DNA from: Lachnospiraceae bacterium UBA7027
GTDB taxonomy: Bacteria; Bacillota; Clostridia; Lachnospirales; Lachnospiraceae
Assembly (NCBI GenBank): GCA_002494135.1
Contig: DLBG01000089.1
Span: forward strand, 1 to 27,771
Direction of reading: 5' to 3'
DNA: 27,771 nucleotides
Positions 24,171-27,771 of the stretch are shown here, piece after piece; position 1 is the first letter of the stretch; every line of letters starts with the position of its first letter. The notes under the pieces were generated by a model that searched no databases, was not told where the DNA came from, and worked only from the letters and a program-made list of their open reading frames with translations. The translations under genes and the position numbers were made by a program.

Positions 24171-24512
24171 TCAGTTACAAAGATTTTTCAGTTCCCCGAA
24201 CTTAGCCAGAATCTCGTCGACATACGCATTGTAATCCGCCTGCTCTTTCGCACGAAGCAGTTCCGTAATCTTCGAAACAGGCTCGTAAAGCGGAGTCAGC
24301 GCGAGATTTCCGAGAACACCCTTTAAGGCATGTGCAGCCTCGAACGCGGCATCCAGATCATTTGCAGCAACCGCCTCCTTTAATTTATCGTAGGAAGTAT
24401 CCGACAGGGATTTTTCCACCAGTCTTAGGTAAAATGCTTCATTGTTCATGCATCGTTCCATGCCGCTTTTCGTATCGGCCCCGTAAGCTTTCAATCCGTC
24501 GAGTGTCAGCAT
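24171..24512 (-). CDS. Stand-alone HPt phosphotransfer protein
   Basis: 113 residues forming one HPt four-helix domain with phospho-acceptor H61 in AHALKGVLGNL, preceded by a helix with the acidic run AANDLDAAFEAA. Such proteins carry phosphoryl groups between receivers of hybrid kinases and response regulators in the cytoplasm. The start ATG overlaps the end of the REC-GGDEF-EAL gene by 7 nt (ATGCTGA), with GGAG 9 nt upstream, so the two are translationally coupled. The natural partners are the receiver of that neighbour and a hybrid kinase encoded elsewhere; the one at 15606-18422 already has its own HPt domain. Confidence 0.93.
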   Translation of the reverse strand: MLTLDGLKAYGADTKSGMERCMNNEAFYLRLVEKSLSDTSYDKLKEAVAANDLDAAFEAAHALKGVLGNLALTPLYEPVSKITELLRAKEQADYNAYVDEILAKFGELKNLCN

Positions 24513-26212
24513 ATCGCATCTCTCCTTCTCTTTTCCTCTTCCACGAATTTCCCGAATTCCTCCGCTGGAACCGGTTTTGAGAAATAGTACCCCTGAATGA
24601 CGTCACAGCCCATTTCCTTAAGTGTCTTAAACTGTTCTTCGTCTTCCACGCCCTCGGCAACCAGCGGCACACCGAAGAATCCGGCAATGTCGATAATCAG
24701 TTCCACCAGTTTTAAACTCTTTTCGTCCTTATGCATGTTGCGTACAAACTTCATGTCCAGTTTCAGCACGTCAATGGGAATGGTGGTCAGCATATTTAAG
24801 GAAGAATATCCGGAACCGAAGTCGTCCATTTCGATTTTGAATCCGCGCTCCCTTAAATGATTCACGGTTTCAATCAGTCCCCTTGCGTTGTCGGCATATG
24901 CGGATTCCGTGATTTCAAGCATCAGTTCCCCGGGAGTCAGACCGTTCTTTTCAACCAGCCCCGCGAGGCGGTTTTCCAGTTCCGGATCGTAAATATCGAT
25001 TCTCGAAACGTTAACGGATACGGGAACGGCAATGCCGTATTCTTCTTTCCACTTCCGAATCTGCCCTGCAGCCTCTTCCCAGACGAAACGGTCAAGTTTC
25101 TGAATCAGGCCGTTGCTTTCAAATAAAGGAATGAAAGACCCCGGCGAAATCATTCCGAGCTGCGGATGATTCCAGCGGATTAACGCTTCCGCGCTGCGAA
25201 GGTGGGGAGTATCCGACCGGATGTCGAATTTCGGCTGGTAATAAACGATAAAATCGCCGTTTCGGATGGCATTTTCCATATCGTTGATCAGCCTCTCTCC
25301 GTAGAGTTCCCTGTCATTGTCTTCCTTGTTGTAATAGGAAATCTGTCTGGTATAATCTCCGCGAATCTGGTCACAGGCAAGTTTCGCGTGGTCAAAGCGG
25401 TTCTCCGCGGGAAGCGTTTTCTCCGCGTCCTGGCAGATTCCGATTCGGAAACGGATTCTCGGCAGATGCGTCAGGTGAGAAAGCTCATCCTGAAGTCCGT
25501 CGAACACCCCTTCATAATTTTCCCTGTGATTCATATAAAGATAAAACGAATCCGCATCCGTTCTGGATGCGATAAATGTTTCCCCGCCGAACATCTCCGT
25601 GAGGGTTTGCGCGGTACTGCAAAGGACTCTGTCTCCCACCTCACGTCCGTACATTTCGTTGATCATGTGAAAATGATCGATATTCAAAACCACCGCATCC
25701 ATTGCCTGTTCGGATGCAATATGTTCGAACCGGCGGATATATTCAAAGAAAAACTCTCTGGTATACAGTCCCGTAAGTTCGTCTTTTTCCGCTGCGCGGA
25801 TAATGCTCTTGCCTTCGTTTAATTCAATGATTCTTTCACATCTGGCCAGAATCACCTCCGGCATATCATAAGGCTTTGTGATAAAATCGTACGCCCCGTG
25901 TTTTATGCTCTTTACTTCCGCCGTTTTCTCGGAGGTCATGACGATTACCGGAACATGTTTTAAAACCTCATCGCCCTGGAGCAGATCGAGCACTTCGAAG
26001 CCGTCCATTACCGGCATCAGTAAATCCAGCAGAATCAGGGAGAAGTCCGAATTCTTATCTCCAAGCATCTCCATTGCTTTCTTTCCGTCTGTGGCGTAAA
26101 AAACATCATAACGGTCCTGAAGAATATTCCCGAGAATCTCCCGGTTGATTTCTTCATCATCGACTATCAGAATTCTTCTTTTCCATCCGATTTTTTCGTT
26201 AAAATCTTCCAT
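24506..26212 (-). CDS. Response regulator with degenerate GGDEF and intact EAL: c-di-GMP phosphodiesterase
   Basis: 568 residues. The receiver (about 12-128) has D18, D19 and phospho-acceptor D63. The GGDEF domain (about 140-300) has its signature replaced by DADSF (219-223), so cyclase activity is unlikely; it may still bind GTP. The EAL domain (about 305-560) keeps E342 (EALIRW), N401, E433, D463-D464 (DDFGSG), K484, E520 and Q540, as expected of an active c-di-GMP phosphodiesterase. The start is ATG 26212 with AGGGAG upstream. The frame stays open to 26392, but that extension crosses the tRNA terminator and the tRNA itself, so it is rejected. It is followed by the overlapping HPt gene. Phosphorylation probably controls c-di-GMP breakdown. 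Confidence 0.95.
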   Translation of the reverse strand: MEDFNEKIGWKRRILIVDDEEINREILGNILQDRYDVFYATDGKKAMEMLGDKNSDFSLILLDLLMPVMDGFEVLDLLQGDEVLKHVPVIVMTSEKTAEVKSIKHGAYDFITKPYDMPEVILARCERIIELNEGKSIIRAAEKDELTGLYTREFFFEYIRRFEHIASEQAMDAVVLNIDHFHMINEMYGREVGDRVLCSTAQTLTEMFGGETFIASRTDADSFYLYMNHRENYEGVFDGLQDELSHLTHLPRIRFRIGICQDAEKTLPAENRFDHAKLACDQIRGDYTRQISYYNKEDNDRELYGERLINDMENAIRNGDFIVYYQPKFDIRSDTPHLRSAEALIRWNHPQLGMISPGSFIPLFESNGLIQKLDRFVWEEAAGQIRKWKEEYGIAVPVSVNVSRIDIYDPELENRLAGLVEKNGLTPGELMLEITESAYADNARGLIETVNHLRERGFKIEMDDFGSGYSSLNMLTTIPIDVLKLDMKFVRNMHKDEKSLKLVELIIDIAGFFGVPLVAEGVEDEEQFKTLKEMGCDVIQGYYFSKPVPAEEFGKFVEEEKRRRDAIC

Positions 26213-26316
26213 GCTGTTTTTCTTCTCCCTTCGAAGCGTCAAAACGAATAACCTTACGGAAACATCATACCATATTTTCCCTGTTCTTGAAACGAATTTT
26301 AAGCGGGAAACAGGCA

Positions 26317-26360
26317 ATAAAAAACCTCGAAACTGCTTCCTGAAGCATCGTTTCGAGGTT
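26317..26360 (-). terminator. Terminator of tRNA-Trp
   Basis: Long hairpin on the minus strand: outer arms AACCTCGAAAC and GTTTCGAGGTT (11 bp) and inner arms TGCTTC/GAAGCA, followed by TTTTTTATT. It begins 2 nt behind the tRNA. Confidence 0.92.
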
Positions 26361-26362
26361 CG

Positions 26363-26433
26363 CAGGGGATGAGAGAATCGAACTCCCACCAAAGGTTTTG
26401 GAGACCCCTATCATACCATTTGACCAATCCCCT
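26363..26433 (-). tRNA. trnW: tRNA-Trp (anticodon CCA)
   Basis: 71 nt fold as a cloverleaf. The acceptor stem is AGGGGAT/ATCCCCT with discriminator G. The D stem is GTCA/TGAT, and the anticodon arm GGGGT-CTCCAAA-ACCTT has anticodon CCA after T33. The T arm is GGGAG-TTCGATT-CTCTC. The 3' CCA is not encoded. It stands between radA and the REC-GGDEF-EAL gene with its own promoter and terminator. Confidence 0.97.
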
Positions 26434-26460
26434 GGACCGGTGATTTTTACACCGAGTGAA

Positions 26461-26489
26461 ATTATATCATATCGTTTTACGTAACGCAA
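26461..26489 (-). promoter_or_regulatory. Promoter of tRNA-Trp
   Basis: TTGCGT (26489-26484), 17 bp, TATAAT (26466-26461) on the minus strand, about 28 nt before the tRNA. The -10 is perfect and preceded by TGA. Confidence 0.85.
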
Positions 26490-26504
26490 GCATTTTCGTG
26501 GACT

Positions 26505-26527
26505 CCTCGGCAATTGAATTGCCGAGG
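26505..26527 (-). terminator. Hairpin behind radA, possible weak terminator
   Basis: Perfect 9-bp arms CCTCGGCAA/TTGCCGAGG, 16 bp behind the radA stop. No T tract follows on the minus strand, so intrinsic termination is uncertain. It may instead be a 3' stabilising hairpin. Confidence 0.45.
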
Positions 26528-26543
26528 ATTCCCGCTTAAACTC

Positions 26544-27771
26544 CTAAACACTCTCCATAAGCGAAATTGCCTCCGAAACGGACTGTGCATACAGAATGCG
26601 GATTCCCGGAGAGTTTTTCTCAAAACTCTGTGTTTCGAAATCTTTTAAGGTTGCTTTGCAGCTTTCCGGCACAATCACGGTTGCAAAGCCCAGTTTCATG
26701 GCCTCTTTTACCCTTCCCTCAATCTGGGAAACCGAACGGATTTCTCCGGACAGTCCCACTTCTCCGAATACGGCCAAATCCGCCGGAAGGGGTTTGTTAC
26801 GAAACGACGATACGACTGCAAAAACAATCCCTAAATCGATGGCAGGCTCGGTTACCTTAATGCCGCCCGCCACATTTAAATAGGCATCACAGTCACCTAA
26901 GGATAAGCCCACTCTTTTTTCCAGAACCGCCATCAGCAGGTTTAAACGGTTATAATCCGCTCCCTGCGCCTGTCTTCTCGGAATTCCGAAATTCGTCTGC
27001 GAAACAAGGGCCTGTACCTCCACAAGAATCGGTCTCGTGCCCTCCATGGAGCAGGTAACCACGCAGCCGCTCGCATCCTTCGGCCGGCCTTCCAACATGA
27101 ATTCGGACGGATTCTCCACTTCCGCTAGCCCGTTTGAACGCATCTCAAACACGCCGATTTCGTTGGTGGAACCGAAACGGTTCTTTACTCCCCTCAGAAT
27201 CCTGTATGCGCCGTGTCTGTCCCCTTCAAAATAAAGCACCGTATCCACCATGTGTTCGAGCACTCTCGGGCCTGCCACGGTACCTTCCTTGGTCACGTGC
27301 CCGACAATCAGAATCGATACGTTAAGCCCTTTTGCCAGGCGCATGAAAACGCCCGTGGATTCGCGGACCTGGGATACGCTGCCCGGTGCGGAAGTCACTT
27401 CTTCCAAAAACATGGTCTGAATGGAGTCGATGACCACGATCTCGGGTTTCTTTCTGCGGATGACCTCTTCGATTACGGTAAGGGATGTTTCACACATCAG
27501 CTCCACCCTGTCGTTAAAATCGCCGAGCCGCAGTGCGCGGATTTTAATCTGCTTTAAGGATTCCTCGCCGGAAATATAAAGTATGCTGTGTCCCTTTTGT
27601 CCTAAAAGCCTGCAGATTTGTAAAAGAAGGGTGGATTTGCCGATTCCGGGATCGCCGCCGACTAACGTCAGGCTTCCCGGAACGATTCCGCCGCCCAAAA
27701 CACGGTCAAATTCCGGCATTGTGGTCGGAATATAATCTTCCCTGCTTAATTCGATTTCATCAATCTTTGCG
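26544..27771 (-). CDS. radA: DNA repair protein RadA, 5' end outside window
   Basis: RecA-like branch migration helicase acting in recombinational repair. Visible are the lead-in STG-like segment (here SREDYIPTTMPEFDRVLGGG), Walker A GGDPGIGKST, Walker B IVVIDSIQT, the RadA-specific KNRFG motif, and the C-terminal Lon-like domain ending near residue SLMESV. The frame is open through base 27771, so the N-terminal zinc finger lies beyond the window; the ATG at 27719 is internal and not the start. It is the first gene encountered at the right edge, followed by a hairpin and tRNA-Trp. Confidence 0.98.
   Translation of the reverse strand, partial: AKIDEIELSREDYIPTTMPEFDRVLGGGIVPGSLTLVGGDPGIGKSTLLLQICRLLGQKGHSILYISGEESLKQIKIRALRLGDFNDRVELMCETSLTVIEEVIRRKKPEIVVIDSIQTMFLEEVTSAPGSVSQVRESTGVFMRLAKGLNVSILIVGHVTKEGTVAGPRVLEHMVDTVLYFEGDRHGAYRILRGVKNRFGSTNEIGVFEMRSNGLAEVENPSEFMLEGRPKDASGCVVTCSMEGTRPILVEVQALVSQTNFGIPRRQAQGADYNRLNLLMAVLEKRVGLSLGDCDAYLNVAGGIKVTEPAIDLGIVFAVVSSFRNKPLPADLAVFGEVGLSGEIRSVSQIEGRVKEAMKLGFATVIVPESCKATLKDFETQSFEKNSPGIRILYAQSVSEAISLMESV

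Noticed and set aside
26213..26392. N-terminal extension of the REC-GGDEF-EAL protein to 26392
   Set aside because: It would run through the tRNA-Trp gene and its terminator; ATG 26212 directly precedes the receiver domain and has a ribosome site.
1..27771. CRISPR arrays, prophage genes, integrases or IS transposases
   Set aside because: No regularly spaced repeats, phage structural genes or transposase motifs were seen on either strand; the intron fragment is the only mobile element.

Overview
The window looks like a chromosomal segment of a Gram-positive anaerobe of the class Clostridia, most likely Lachnospiraceae. This rests on strong AGGAGG-type ribosome sites, sigma-A-like promoters, the long single-chain PurL (PurS-like, synthetase and glutaminase parts in one polypeptide), a group IIC intron placed behind a terminator, and the DUF2207-like and radical SAM/SPASM families. 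Species was not determined. All protein genes except one (NYN/LOTUS, 14508-15560) and the tRNA read on the minus strand, so the order below runs right to left.

Right end: radA (5' end outside the window), tRNA-Trp(CCA) with its own promoter and terminator, then a signalling operon. That operon has a REC-GGDEF-EAL protein with an intact EAL site and a degenerate GGDEF site, overlapped by a stand-alone HPt protein, followed by an SMP-30/gluconolactonase-like enzyme. Next is a two-gene unit, a GNAT-like acetyltransferase and a 1292-residue protein whose middle carries residues like those of PI3/4-kinase-fold or HipA-type kinases. After an AT-rich gap comes a 938-residue hybrid histidine kinase (7TM sensor, HisKA, HATPase, REC, HPt), convergent with the NYN/LOTUS gene.

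Centre: divergent from the NYN/LOTUS gene is an overlapping pair, a radical SAM/SPASM protein and a secretory/membrane DUF2207-like protein. The latter ends in a Gly-rich tail with six consecutive Cys-Ala units; the arrangement strongly suggests enzyme and substrate. purL follows with its own promoter and two tandem terminators.

Left end: a two-gene operon of giant proteins of unknown function (1439 and 849 residues), which share an almost identical C-terminal tail (EGPKMGGPxK) though they are otherwise unlike. It ends in a terminator, immediately behind which starts the 5' part of a group IIC intron running off the window.

The two giant-protein operons share a promoter element: tandem GTTGGAC heptamers 11 bp apart, ending 9 nt before a -10-like hexamer. 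This is the geometry of Pho-box-type sites for OmpR-family regulators. A third copy (12-bp period) lies just behind the kinase-like gene. The best candidates for undescribed biology are (1) the radical SAM / poly(Cys-Ala) membrane protein pair and (2) the giant tailed proteins with a kinase-like member and a common promoter element.
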